Origin: Patellaria atrata CBS 101060
Lineage: Eukaryota > Ascomycota > Dothideomycetes > Patellariales > Patellariaceae
Assembly (NCBI GenBank): GCA_010093705.1
Contig: MU006116.1
Location: forward strand, 1-35,383
DNA length: 35,383 nt
Reading direction: 5' to 3'
A program made the translations under genes and the position numbers. The number at the start of each line of letters is the position of its first letter. Positions within the stretch are counted from its first letter, which is position 1. Below the pieces are notes generated by a model. The model did no database searches and was not told the DNA's origin. It was given only the letters and a program-made list of their open reading frames with translations. Below are positions 12,450 to 25,449 of the stretch, piece after piece.

Positions 12450-13374
12450 GTAAATATTATTATATATAATAAAAGAATAATAACGTTAATTAATAACGAT
12501 ATTATTAATTCGTTTATCTTATTCTAATAGATAGAAAAGAAAAGTATATCTTATATAAAACTTAAGAATTTAGTTTCGCTATAATTAGGAAATAGCGAAA
12601 GAATAGAATATAAATAAGATTTAATTAACTTTAAAACTATATTAATAGAAGTTAATATATAAGAAAAGATAATTACTTAATATATTCTTATAATTAATCT
12701 AGGAGATATAGATATAATTTTAGAGATAAATTAATTATAAATAATAAATTTAGATATTAATTAAAAGACGAAAAGTATTTAAATTAATTAAGATATCTTA
12801 TAAAAGAATAAAATTAAATAAATAAGATATATTAAATAAATAAACGCTAATATATCTATAAAATATATTTTATATTATAAGATAATAAATATTTATAGAA
12901 ATAAATTTAAAAGTATAAAAGTAATATAGTTTAAGAAAGTAAATATTAAAAAGATTTCTAAAGAATCTAAAATATTTAAAAAGTATAATAAGTCTAAAGA
13001 TTTATTTAAAAAAGATATAACGACTATACTTTTAGATTATTAGATATAAAATTATAAAATAATATTAAAAGAAAGTATAAAACTACGATTTAATCTAATT
13101 TACTTATTAATAAGAGAATAAAAAGTACTTAAAAAATATATCTATATTAACTTAGAAAAAAGATATATATAATTTAATAAAAGTTTAATAGCTTTATCGA
13201 TTCTATTTATATTAAAAAAGAATAGTAAGCTAAAATTATATATTAACTATAAATAGCTAAATAATATTATAGTTAAGAATAGATATTTATTACCCTTAAT
13301 TTTAGAAATTTAAGATAAGTTATAAGAAGTAAAATAGTTTACGAAATTTAATATCTAAAATAGTTACTATCGAA
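12450..13374 (+). pseudogene. Relic protease and first part of reverse transcriptase of A-iv
   Basis: A protease-like block is placed at about 12485-12540. From about 13190 the plus strand shows the clear opening of a Ty3/Gypsy reverse transcriptase, with residues of the SPILFV-KK, YRQLN and KNRYPLPLI type blocks in order up to about 13370. The element then stops inside the RT domain, at the junction with the LTR of A-v. Fossil; looks broken. Confidence 0.7.
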
Positions 13375-13743
13375 ATAGATAAAATTAATAGTAAAAATAA
13401 CTATAAAAAATTTAAATATATAAAAAAAAGATTATTTTTAAATATTTTTATTCTTTATAATTAATTTAATTATTTATATTTTAATTATTTTAGTTATTTA
13501 ATCGTTTAATTATTCTTTATAATTAAAATATCTAAATATTTAAATATTTAAGTTATATAATTCTTCTTAATTATCTTAATTATTTAATTATTTAATTATT
13601 CTTTATAATTAAAATATCTAAATATTTAAATATTTAAATTATATAATTTATTATTATTTATTTTATTAATAATTCTTTTAAGTAGTATTTCTTTTTTTTC
13701 TTTATTTATTATTTATATATTCTTATAATTTATAGTTATAATA
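13375..13743 (-). repeat. 3' LTR of A-v, truncated (369 bp)
   Basis: It lacks its distal end; the sequence enters the LTR at ATAGATAAAATTAATAG directly after the RT region of A-iv. It contains two units of the 86-bp tandem type (CTTTATAATTAAAAT at 13515 and 13601), whereas the 5' LTR of the same element has only one. Its inner end meets the polypurine tract. Confidence 0.75.
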
Positions 13744-13760
13744 CTATTTTCCCTCTTTTT
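13744..13760 (-). other. Polypurine tract of A-v
   Basis: The minus strand reads AAAAAGAGGGAAAATAG right next to the 3' LTR. The GGG core survives. Confidence 0.75.
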
Positions 13761-13799
13761 AACTTTTATTTTAAAAGTTTATTTCTTTTACTTAAATAT

Positions 13800-16700
13800 A
13801 TAATAAATATATTATCTATTTATTAAATTATATATATCTTTTTTTTCTTTTTTTTAAGATATTAAAAGTTAAACCTTATTTAATTTATTATTATTATTAT
13901 TATATTATTTATATTACTTTATATAATTATTTTATATTAATTTTCTATTTTATTTATTATTATTTTTCTTATTTTTATATTATCGATATTCTCTTTAGTT
14001 TCTATTCTAAGTATCTCGTTTATAATTTAAAATATAATCTTATAATAATATAAAAGAATTAAAATAAATTTAATATTTTAAAAGTTTAAACTTATTCTAA
14101 ATTAATTATTATTAAAAATAATAAAGAATTTATTTTTAGTTATAAAAAATAAATTTATACTTAAATAAATACTTAAATAAAAGTCGTTTATACTTATATT
14201 TACTATTTTCGTAAATAACTTTATTCTTTTAAAGAGAAAAAGTTTAAGATATTTTATTATAAGTTTAGTTTTATCGAGGAACTTAAGATTTTAAAGTAAA
14301 TAGTTAAAGAATAATAAATTTTCTTAATTATTTCTTTTTTCTTTATTATTATATCTTTTTCTAGTTAATTTAATTTAAATTTCTCGATATTTAAAAGTTT
14401 AGAATTCTCTAATTTTAATAATAAAACTATTTAAGTTTCTAATTATAATTTATTAAATATTTAAATAGTTTTTATATATTATTTATATATTTATAATTTT
14501 TCTATTTTATTAAATATTTATATTAACTATTTATTTATTATAAATTTAAGATTTATTTTATTTTATAAATATCTTTTTTTTTAAGTTTTATAAGTTATAT
14601 TTAAAGTTTAATATTAATATATATTAGTTTTAAAAATAATATATAGAAAACTAAATATATCTTTATTTCTTATAATAATTTTAATTTATAATTAACTTTT
14701 CTTTTAACTTATTTAATTTTAAAAAGGTCGATTTTCTTATAATTTAATTTCTTATTAAGTTATTTTATTTTAAGATTTTTCTATAATAAATAAACTTTAT
14801 CCCTTTTTTTAAAGATTAGTTTTAACGATTTATATTAATTACTATATTTTATAGTTCTTATTATTTAGAAAGTTATATCTTATAATAATTATATATATAG
14901 TTTTTTAATTTACTTAACTTTTAATATTATTTCTTATAAAATACTTTAAACTATTTTAGATTTATAATATACTTTTAATTTAAAATTATAGTTTATATAA
15001 AAGAGTAAAATCTTTATAATATTAGATTTTACGTTATTATATATAAATTATATTATTAATAATAATTTTATTTAATTATTCTATTAATAATTTATATAAT
15101 TATATAAATATTACTTTAAAGATTAATTTATTCTTTTAATTTAACTATTTATTTATAGATAAAAGTTTATTAATAACTTATAATTTATCTTTAAACTTTA
15201 TATTAAAGTTTATTAAAATATTAATTTAAATAGTTTATCTTTATTTAAGATAATTTCTCTCGATATTTAATAATTTATTAATATTATTTTTATTATTAAT
15301 ATTACTATTTATAGTATTATTATTATCGTCTTTATTAATATAAAATAGATAAACTTTATTAATTATTCTATAATAATTAATATTATATTATATTTTACTT
15401 TTATTATTAAGTCTTTAAATTTTAATAAATTTATAATAAAATATATTATTATTAAATTTTATATTTATTTTAATAGTTTAATATATTATATTTATTTATA
15501 AAGTATATATTTTATACTCTTATTTCGTATATAATTATTATATTTTAAGATAATTTATTTTACTATATTTTTTATTTCTAAAAAATAATAATTTCTTAAA
15601 ATTCTTTTTAAAATTTTATTAATACTTTAATAATTATATATTAGTGCTTTATAAATCTCTTTAATAAGAGTCTTTTATAATATTATTAATATATATATAA
15701 ATCTATTATATAACTATATTTCTTAAATTATTTATATTATTTTAAGATTATTATTCTTTTAAAACTTCTTTATTATATTATTTTTTTAATAGATATTACG
15801 AATTTATTATTCTTTTATAAATTTAATTATTAATATTATAATTAATTTTAATTAATTATAGATAATCGTGTTATTTTCTTTCTTTAATATTATATTATAT
15901 ACTAATTTTATTTCTTTTAAATAATTAAATCTTTTATTTATAATATTAATTAATTTATTTTTAATTTCTAGTTTATAAAATATTTTAAAATTAAAGAATA
16001 TAAATATTTTTATTTATTTTATTTATCTTTAATTTAACTTCTTTATTATAAGAAAGTTTATTAGATTTTAATAATTTAATTAAACTTTTATAAAATATTT
16101 AGATTCTTTAAAATATAATCTCTATTATTTAAATATATTAATAATTATTAATAACTCTTTATTATATATATTATAGTTTAACTCTATAATTATAAACTTT
16201 TATAAATAAAAGATTATTAAATATAGTTATTTTTTCTTATCTAATTAACTTATATATATATTTAATATATAATTAGATATATTAATTTCTAATATTATTA
16301 ATTTCTTTAAATTAAATATAATTAAAATAAATATTATAATAAATTTCTTCTTAAATTTATTAAATATTTTTTATATTTTCTTTATTTAAATAAAGATATT
16401 TTCCTTTTTTATTAATTTTAATAATAGCGTTATTATCTTTAAATACTCTTAAATAAACTTTTTATAATAGTTTATAAAATTAAAAATAATTATATATTTT
16501 TTATATTTTTTAATATTAGTTAATCTTTAATTATAGCTATTTTCTTTAAATTTATTTATATATCTTTAATAGTAATAATAAAGTTTAGAAATTCTATTTT
16601 TTTAATATAAAATTTATATTTATCTAAATATATTAAAAGTCTCTTTTCTTATAATTTTATTAATATTTTCTTTATATACTCTTTATACTTTTTAAATATT

Positions 16701-17900
16701 CTATTTATATATACTAATATATTATCTAGATAAGTAATTATAAATATATTTAAATATTCTTTTAATATATAATTAATTATTACTTAAAATATTATTAAAA
16801 TATTAATTAAATTAAATAATATTATTATATATTTATATAATCTAAATTTTATTTTTATAATTATCTTTTATTTTTTATCTTCTTTTATTTTAATCTAATA
16901 GTAACTATTTTAAATATTAAATTTTATAAACTATTTTATTTTTTATAACTTATCTTAAATTTTTAAAATTAAAAGTAATAAATATTTATTTTTAATTATA
17001 ATATTATTTAATTATTTATAATTAATATATAATCTTAATTTACTATTTTTCTTTAATATAAATAAAATTAATAAAACTATTAAACTTTTATTAAGTTATA
17101 TATATATTTTTTTAAGTTAATATAAATATATTTTTTAAATATTTTATATTATTCTTTTATTAATAAATAAATTAAATTAAATTATAATTTTATATTCTTT
17201 TTTAATATTATTTTATAATTTTATATCTAATAATATAAAAGTATAATTATTATATCTTCCTTAAATATATCTTTAAACTCGTTATATTTTTTAAGTATTT
17301 TAGATTTTTTAGAAATTTTCTTTATATTTACTTTTTTAAGCTATATTATTTTTATACTTTTAAGTTTATTTTTATAGATTTTCATTATTTTATAATATAA
17401 AATATATTTTATAAATATATTAATATTTATTTACTTAATATATTTTATTTATTTAACTTTATTCTTTTATAAAGTGTTTTAATTAATTTAAATACTTTTT
17501 ATCTTCTAATTAATATCTAAATTTATTATTTATAATTAATTTATTCTTAAAATTATATTTATATCTTTTAAATTAATTATAAAAATATATTAAATAATTA
17601 TCTTCTCTTATATATTAACTTTTATTAATATAATTTTAAAGTTAATTAAATTTTATCTATATTTTATTTCTTTATTATTTTCTAATTATAACGGAATTAA
17701 ATTTTTAAATTTTATATAAAATATACTTTTCTTCTTTATCTATTAAGATAAGATAAATAAATTAATAATATTATTATTAATTAATATTATTATTCTTTTA
17801 TTATATATAATAATATTTATTTAAAATATTTTATTATATATAATAATATTTATTTAAAATATTTTATTATTATTTTATAAAGTTTTAAGAAACTTAAAAA
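13800..17900 (-). pseudogene. Relic pol region of A-v
   Basis: Aligned base by base with the pol region of A-iii, about 10.4 kb to the left. Reverse transcriptase lies near 17080-16430 and the integrase zinc-binding block near 15570-15670. Near-total loss of C and G makes independent recognition weak; the assignment comes from collinearity with A-iii and A-iv. Fossil with many breaks. Confidence 0.55.
17796..17861. repeat. 33-bp tandem duplication in A-v
   Basis: TTTTATTATATATAATAATA begins at 17796 and again at 17829. A-iii (about 7385-7435) has only one copy, so the duplication is private to A-v and accounts for a 33-bp shift in the alignment. Confidence 0.8.
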
Positions 17901-17999
17901 CTATATTTCTCGATTATTTCTATTTTAAGTAACTTAATAGTTTTTTATATAATTATATATTAGATAATTAGATTTTATATATATAGTTTAATATAATTT

Positions 18000-19152
18000 A
18001 TTATATTAATTATAGTATAAATTTTTATAATATTCTTTATATTTTAATTTTTAATATTCTTATTTAATAATTATATTATAATTTAAATAACTTTTAATTT
18101 CTACTTTTTATCTTTATATAGTATAGTAATTATACTATATTCCTTTAATTATATATTATTTAAAGTCTATTATATTATATTTAATAGTTTATTTAATAGT
18201 CTTTTTATTATTTCTAAATACTTTTATTTTCTATAAAAACACTTTTATTTTATAGAATTTTTCCTTTAATTCTCTATAATATTAATAATTTATACTATAT
18301 TTATAATCTTTTTATATTATTATTATATATTTTTCATAAATTAATATTTAGTAATATTATTTATATTTAAGTTTATCTATATAATTAAAACTATTATATT
18401 TTCTATAATTATTTATTAATAATTTAAATTTTTAGTTTTTTTTAAATATTTTTATTTTATTTTTATTTATTTTTTACTCTTTTATTTCGTATTTATTTTT
18501 AAATAAATATATATAAATAAAGTCTTAATTTTTAAACTTTATTATAATCTTTTACTATTTATAATATAAATAGTTATCCTCTTTATATTATATTTATTAA
18601 AAGATTAAATAATCTTTTACTTTTAATATAAAATTTAATTATTATTTTTCGATAATTATATTAATATTAAATTTAGATTTAATTAACTTTTAATTTTAAA
18701 ATTCTTATTTAAACTAATATTATTATTCTATAATTTAATATATAAGATTTAATCTATTAAATATTTATTCTTTAATTCTTTAATTTTAATTTTATATTAA
18801 ATATTCTAATATTATATATATATATATATTTTTATTTATTTAATATTATTAATAGTTTAAATATTATTAAAATATCTTCTTTTTTAGCTAATTTTCTATT
18901 ATTAAAAATAATATTAATAGTTTATTTATCTTTATTTAATAAGATAATAATATTTCTTTAATCTTTTTCTCTTTTAATAATAAAACTAATAATAATAATA
19001 TTAAATATATAACTTTAAATTATATATATTAATTATATTATAAGAATAATTATATCTTTTATAAATAATTTTTCTTAAAATATCTTATTTCTTTATATTA
19101 TAAATATATTTTATTTATAAAATATTCTTTTTCTTTTTAAATAAACTATTAT
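18000..19152 (-). pseudogene. Relic gag region of A-v, left piece
   Basis: The 3' part of the gag region of A-v. It continues at 32635-33504 after the family B insertion: the bases before 19153 and after 32634 join into sequence matching A-iii around 8700-8720 once one ATTAT is removed. Fossil with many breaks. Confidence 0.6.
19148..19152. repeat. Target site duplication ATTAT of B-outer (left copy)
   Basis: ATTAT here and at 32630-32634. Removing the insertion plus one copy restores collinearity with A-iii near 8705, which confirms these as the true ends. Confidence 0.9.
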
Positions 19153-19424
19153 TATAATAATATAATATAGCTATAATAATTATATTTTAATTATCTTTAT
19201 TATTAACTATTAAATATAAAGATTAAATTAAGAAATAATAATATTATAAATTAAATATTTATATATAATAATTTTATCTTATTAAATTTTAATTTAATTA
19301 TCTTTTATTTAATTAATTAATATTTAAATATCTTTTTTATATTTAATTTAATAAAGATCTTTTATAAATAAACTAAACACTAAATATAGAAAATATAGAA
19401 TTAATATTATAATATATTATTATA
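19153..19424 (-). repeat. 3' LTR of B-outer (272 bp)
   Basis: Same length as the other three family B LTRs and reverse complement of those at 20583-20854 and 27047-27318. Flanked on the left by the ATTAT duplication and on the right by the polypurine tract. Confidence 0.9.
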
Positions 19425-19442
19425 TTATCTCTTCTTTAATAG
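19425..19442 (-). other. Polypurine tract of B-outer
   Basis: The minus strand reads CTATTAAAGAAGAGATAA next to the 3' LTR, the counterpart of ATTAAAAGAGGGATAA in B-inner. Confidence 0.75.
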
Positions 19443-20582
19443 TAGAAATTAGCCTTAATTTTTATAGTAATATTAATAGTATTTTATAACGCGATTTATT
19501 ATTTATTTATAATATCTTAAAATTTATATAAACCTCTTCTTTTTAGCTATATTATTATTATTATATAACTTTATTTCTATTTTAAATTTAAAGATTTAGA
19601 GCTATTCTTTAAATTAAACTAATAATTTAATATTAGTTAATCTTTTATTATAGAATTTTTTAAATTTATATAATATTTCGATAAAATTATAAGCTAAATA
19701 TTATATCTTATTAAGATTATATTTAATTTAACTTACTTTATACTATAATTTACCGCGAAAGATATAATTTATTAAGATTTTATCTACTTTATATTTAAGC
19801 TTATTATCTATTTTAATCGGCGGTAATAATTCTAATAATTATTTAGATAATAGATCTATTAATACTTTATAAAGTTTATTTATATAAAATATATTCGATA
19901 TCTTTATATTAATAAATAAATTAATTATATAAAAATATCTTTTTATTTTTATTATTTTATATAAACTTATACTTTAATAATCTAATTTAATATTTAGTCT
20001 ATTTAATATTTAGTCTTTATATAAAATAAAAATATAGTCTTTTAATTTAAAATCTAATTCTCTTTAATACTTATTAATTAACTTTATTTATATTATCTAT
20101 ATTTTTTCTAAATTATTTCTCGCTTATTTAATAGCGTTATAAGTGTATTTAGCGAATAATTAAATTTTCTCTTTATTTATTTTTTCTTAAATTATCTTAT
20201 ATATATCGAGATTTATCCACTTTTATTAATCGAAATATATTTATAATTAATAACTAAATTCTAATTTATAAGAAAAAATATCTATTAATTTATAAATTAA
20301 TATAATTTAAATAAAGTTTATTATAAATAATAATTTTAATTAATTACTTTAATAATAATTTATAAAAGATTAAAGTTATAAATTTATATATTAATTAATA
20401 ATTTTTATATCTTTATTTATCTATAAATAATAAATTATAAATAACTTTTATTTTATTTTTATTAATTTATAAAGTTTATTTATAAATATAAAAATAAACT
20501 ATAAATTATAATTTAATATTATTATTTTTAATATATTATATATCTATTATATATATTTATAGTATAGCTTTATAGCTACTTT
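19443..20582 (-). pseudogene. Relic 3' end of pol of B-outer (integrase C-part, chromodomain)
   Basis: It corresponds to 25889-27028 of B-inner, which shows the second half of the integrase core, the integrase C-terminal region and the chromodomain. The chromodomain counterpart falls at about 19640-19790, where several CG words survive around 19745. The block ends at the ACTTT target site of B-inner, inside the integrase core. Fossil with many breaks. Confidence 0.7.
20578..20582. repeat. Target site duplication ACTTT of B-inner (left copy)
   Basis: ACTTT at 20578-20582 and 27319-27323. The flanks join into integrase sequence matching B-inner itself around 25860-25925, proving that B-inner landed in another copy of its own family. 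Confidence 0.9.
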
Positions 20583-20854
20583 TATAATAATATATTACGA
20601 TATTAATTCTATATTTTCTATATTAAATATTTAGTTTATTTATAAGAGATCTTTATTAAATTAAACGCGAAAAAGATTTTTAAACGTTAATTAATTAAAT
20701 AAAAAATAGTTAAATTAAAACTTAGTAAAACGGGATTATTATATATAGATATTCGATTTATAATATTATTATTTCTTAATTTAATCTTTATACTTAATAG
20801 TTAATAATAAAGATAATTAAAATATAATTATTATAACTATATTATATTATTATA
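20583..20854 (+). repeat. 5' LTR of B-inner (272 bp)
   Basis: Same length as the 3' LTR and aligns without gaps. By hand count it keeps only about 31 C or G bases against about 57 in the 3' LTR, although the two are identical when an element inserts. Confidence 0.9.
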
Positions 20855-20899
20855 TTAAATTAAGTTTATCTTTAATAGTCTCTAAAAAGGTAATATAAT

Positions 20900-22600
20900 A
20901 TTTTAACTAAAGTATAATATTAGTTTAGTTAATAAATAATTATTAAACTAATTAGAAATTTATAAATAACTAAACTTTATTAATAATAAGATATTTAATA
21001 CCTAAAAGTATTAACGCTAATAATAATAATAATTTAGTATTTAAAAGAGATTAAAACTAATAAATATAAATTATTTAAAGAAATAAATATTATAATAAAT
21101 TAAATAAAATAGTTAAATCTTTAATAACCTTAATAAAATAAATAGATAATAAGTTAACTATAAATTTAGAAGTAGAGAGTAATACTAAATTAAAAGAAAA
21201 AAGAAAAATATATTAATATAAATTAATATTAGAAGTAATTAACTAATAAATTATTAATAATATTTTAAAAATAAATTTATAAAATCTATTAAAAGAAATT
21301 CCTAGAATAATAAAAGAAAAAAAGCCTTTTAGATATACTATTATTATAAATAATTAAAACGTCGATATAATCGATAAAACGAAGAAATAAATAGCTAAAA
21401 ACCTAGATTAGTTTATAATAAAGTATCTTTATATAAGAGTGAAGTTTATAGTTTAAAAGATATAATTTAGAAAGATAATAAATCTTATTAATAAAATAAT
21501 ACCTAACTTATAGCTAAAGCTATAAATATATTAAGTAAATAAAGAAGTTATAAAATACCTTTAAAATAAGATTAATAACTTAAAAAAATAAATTAAATAG
21601 TTTAAACTAGATTAAAGAAGTATTTAATTTAATAATAAATCTAATAATAAAAAACTATTAATATTATATAGTTATAATAATCGAGTTAAAATAGTTAACT
21701 TAATTAGAAACTTTAAATATAAGGATAATAATAAAATAAAGAAGTTTTCTAATCTATTAAAATTAATTAATAGTAAAAAGTTAACTTATAAGAAGTAAAA
21801 AAGTAAAATAAATAATAAATTCTATATTAATAATAATTAATTTTAAGATAAAAAAATAAAAACTATTTATATTAAGATATAAATTAATAGCGAGATAACT
21901 AAATATATATACTTTTTCTTAAAATTAGAGAAAAACGATATAATTTTAATAAAGTTAATAAGATTTCTAGACTAAATTTATAAGAACTTAAATAGACGAT
22001 TAAAAGTTAAAAATAAACTAAAGAAGTTAAGATAAAGCTATTTAATAAATTTTCTAAAGTTTTAATCTACGTTTATCCGGCTAGCTAATAAAATTAGGTT
22101 ATTACGCGACTAGTGAAAAGAGAAACTTCACGATAAACTTTATAATAATTTAAGACTAATAATAATAAAAGCTATAGATAATAATAAAATTAGCTTTTAG
22201 AAATACTATAATAAAGCTATAATATAGATATAAAAGTTAAAAAGGTTAAATAAAGCTAATAAAATCTATAAAAAGAGTTAAAAATATAATAAATTAATTA
22301 AAATAACTTCTATTTTAATAATAATAAATAGAATTTTATATTAATTAAGAAGTAAAGAAATTATTTTATCTATAATATTATAAGTAATAGAGTAGATTAT
22401 AATTATTCGAAAGTTTACGGGTAACTACTTTAATTATAGTAAGGCTAAATATAGAGCGTTAAAATACTAGGGACTAAAGAAGATAACTAAAATAAAGTTA
22501 GTCTAAAAAGATAAATATTAAAACTTAAAGTCTAATTTAGAGTTAAATTTAGAAAATAAGAAACCTTAAATAAAGACTTTATATTAGAGTTAATAGTAGG
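20900..22600 (+). pseudogene. Relic gag region of B-inner
   Basis: It lies between the 5' LTR and the protease/RT part and is rich in A and G on the plus strand. Much of it could encode lysine- and asparagine-rich helical segments, as in Ty3-type gag. A possible zinc-knuckle relic (nucleic-acid-binding tail of gag) lies at about 22395-22455, a local stretch keeping CG and GGG. Boundaries are approximate. Fossil with many breaks. Confidence 0.5.
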
Positions 22601-23574
22601 AGTATTAATAATACTAATTAATAATCTAATATTAGAAAAGCTATTTATAATACTATATTAAATCTTAAAGAATAGAATTATAATATAGCTTAGAGCTCTA
22701 ATTAATATTAAAGCTTAAGAATATACTTTACTAAATAAAAGATAGCTATCCGCTTTAAAATAATATCTTAGAATTAAAGTTAGAAAGATAAACTAAGAGA
22801 TTAAAGTTAATATCTTTAATAATTTAAAGATAATATTAATTAACTAAATACTTAAGGTAAGCTTTATAATTAAAGGATAAAGATAATTAATATCGATTAT
22901 AATAATAGATATAAGCTATAATAATATACTTATAAATAAGAAGTAGTTTTTTAAGACTAATAATTTATCTAATTATAAATATTATCGAATTATTTAGCCG
23001 GAATAGACTACTATAGTTAAAGACTAATAACGAGATATCGTGATTCTAAAAAATAAGCTATAAACCTAAATTAATTTATAGTATTAATTCGATATAAAAT
23101 AATAAAATAAAGTTATCGATAAATAAAAATATAATTAATAGAAAGTATTAGTTAATTAAAGAAGAAAACTATAATTATTTTAATAGAAATAATTAAGTTT
23201 ATAGATTAAGAATATTAGCTCCGATCTCTAAAAGATAAAATTAGAACTATTAGATTTAATAGAAAGGAAAACGTTAAAACTCTTTAAAAAGTTAAAGCTA
23301 AAGTTAAGTAAATAAGTTAATATTACCGGAATCTATATAAATATCTACTTAGTTAATAAAGAAAACTATTTAAAAAATATAAAGCGTAAAGATATTATTA
23401 TAAATACTATAAATCTATATAAAATTAACTTCTTAATATAAAATCGACTCTTAGAAGACGAAAACCCTTTAAATAAAAATAAAGATATTTATAGAGCGAT
23501 AATCTATAAAAAGTTATTTAAGAAATACTATTACTTAACTTATATATTCTCGAAATCTATATCCGATAAGTTAC

Positions 23575-24300
23575 CACCGCTTAAAGAAAGCGTAGACTAT
23601 AATATAATATTAGATTAAGATAATAATTTTACTATTAATCTCTTATATAATATATCTATTAAACACTTATAGTTAATAAAGAACTATTTAAAAAAATATC
23701 TTTAAAAGAGGTTTATTATTCTAAGCGAGATATTATACGCGTCTTTAATATTATTCGTTAAGAAGTTAAGGGGAGATTAGAGATTCTATATTAACTATAA
23801 AAAGTTAAATAGTATTACTAAGAAAGATAAATATCTATTATCTTTAATCGAAGAAATATTAGCGTGTCTTCGATAAATAAAGATATCTACGAAACTCGAT
23901 ATAAGATAAATATTCTATCGAATTTAAATAAAGAAGTTAGCTAAAGATCTTATTATCTTTTAAATAAAATATAGATTATTTAAGTATAAGATATTACTTT
24001 TTAAATTATATAATAGTTTAGTCTTATTTTAATAGTTTATTAATAAGACGTTTTTTTAATATCTAAATAACTTTTATATAATATATATTAACGATATATT
24101 AATCTACTCTAAGTATTTACTAAAGTATTAAATCTATATCGCGAAAGTGCTAGAAGTATTAACTAAAGCCGGCTTATAAGTTAATATTAAGAAAAGCGAG
24201 TTCTATATAATAAAAATAAAATTCTTTAACTTTATTATTAGTATTAACGAAATAGCGATAAATTTAGAAAAGACTAAAATAATCTAAAATTAAAAGTTAC
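23575..24300 (+). pseudogene. Relic reverse transcriptase of B-inner
   Basis: The blocks of Ty3/Gypsy RT occur in order on the plus strand: an SE-LYASPILFVKK-type opening at about 23730, the IDYRKLN-type block near 23800, KDKYPLPLI-type near 23830, a TKLDIR-type block near 23890, and the YxDD/ILIYS active-site region at 24084-24110. The KAGL and FLGFIIS-type blocks follow near 24165-24245. RT copies the element RNA into DNA inside the virus-like particle. This is the most readable protein relic in the window. It is a fossil and not translatable. Confidence 0.85.
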
Positions 24301-24489
24301 TAATAAATATAAAGAAAATCTTATTATTTAATAGATTTTATAACTTCTATTAGAAGTTCTTAGAATAATTTAGATAAGTTATATAACTATTAACGATATA
24401 GATATAAAAAAGAGTTTAGAAACTATTTAAATAGAAAGAAAAAGAAGTATTTAAAAAAGTAAAAAAGCTAATTCTATTAAATTAAATAT

Positions 24490-24840
24490 TAATATATTAT
24501 AACTCTTTATTTAAGATAAAAGTTAAATCTAATTATAATAATAGAGTTACTATAATAATTATATTATAACTTTATAGATATATCTAAAGGCTAGTTACTT
24601 TCTAGACTAAGACGTTATTAGAGATAGAACTAAGGTATAAAATCTATAATAAGGAAATACTAGCTATAATAAGAGTATTAGCTAAGTAGAAAAGTATATT
24701 AATAAAATTATAATAAGTTTCTTTTATTATAATTACTAATTATAGAGTATTAGAATACTTTATTATAAAATAATTACTTAATATTAAATAAGTTTAATAA
24801 AGTGAAGCTCTCTCTAATTTTTATTTCCGAATTATATATT
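24490..24840 (+). pseudogene. Relic RNase H of B-inner
   Basis: Directly follows RT. A block like the YxIYxKELLAI motif of Ty3-type RNase H is visible at about 24630-24670, and the domain is followed by the usual RNase H C-terminal block near 24735-24800. RNase H removes the RNA template during reverse transcription. Fossil with breaks. Confidence 0.7.
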
Positions 24841-25092
24841 AGCCTAAAGCTTAAAACGTCGTAATAAACACGTTTTTCTATAAATAAGAAGACCTAAAGA
24901 TAATAAAAAATAAAGATATTATAATATAGATCTAAATATTAATTAATCTAAATATAATAATAGTATCTTTTTAGCTCTTAATAAAATAATAATTACTATC
25001 TAAGAAAATATCTTAAAGTAATAAAAAATATATAATCTTTAAAAAAAAAAGGCGGTAGAAAAGTATATTTTAAAGTTAAGGCTTAGGACCCG

Positions 25093-25122
25093 GATGGCGA
25101 TAGTCGAGGTGGCGATAGCCGA
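25093..25122 (+). repeat. GC-rich 15-bp tandem pair in the pol linker of B-inner
   Basis: GATGGCGATAGTCGA (25093-25107) is followed at once by GGTGGCGATAGCCGA (25108-25122), 13 of 15 positions alike. With the flanking bases 25080-25092 it is the most GC-rich spot in any element interior of the window. It lies between RNase H and integrase, a linker of variable length in this group. The matching region of B-outer (about 28090-28120) has lost nearly all its C and G. Confidence 0.8.
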
Positions 25123-25449
25123 ACTTTTATAGGAGATAAAGGGAGCTAAAGTTTAGAATTAAGAGTTTATAATAACTAAAACCTTAAAAGAAAGAAATAA
25201 TATATTAAAGAAATATATTAATCTTAATCTTAAATTAAAGTCTACGCCTATCTACTCTATAATTTCCACTATAACTAAAAAAGAAAAGGAAGTTAGATAT
25301 AAGATAAAAGAAAGGGAAGATATATTTATAAATTTAAAGTAATATATTTAAAATAAACCTAATCGAAAATAAGAGCCGTTAGTAATATACTTATTAATAG
25401 ATCGAATATTAGAAGTAAACTAGAAGTATAACTCTCTATTAATATATCG

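Larger units (their letters stand above)
9698..13374 (+). mobile_element. Ty3/Gypsy-like retrotransposon A-iv, 5' half only
   Basis: A plus-strand family A copy with a complete 5' LTR (9698-10280), gag, protease and the start of reverse transcriptase. It ends abruptly at about 13374, where minus-strand LTR sequence of A-v begins. Everything downstream, including its 3' LTR, is absent from this window. It is the least mutated family A internal region, with isolated CG-containing words surviving (for example around 12120-12190 and 12590). It stands head to head with A-iii and with A-v. Fossil, broken in many places. Confidence 0.8.
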
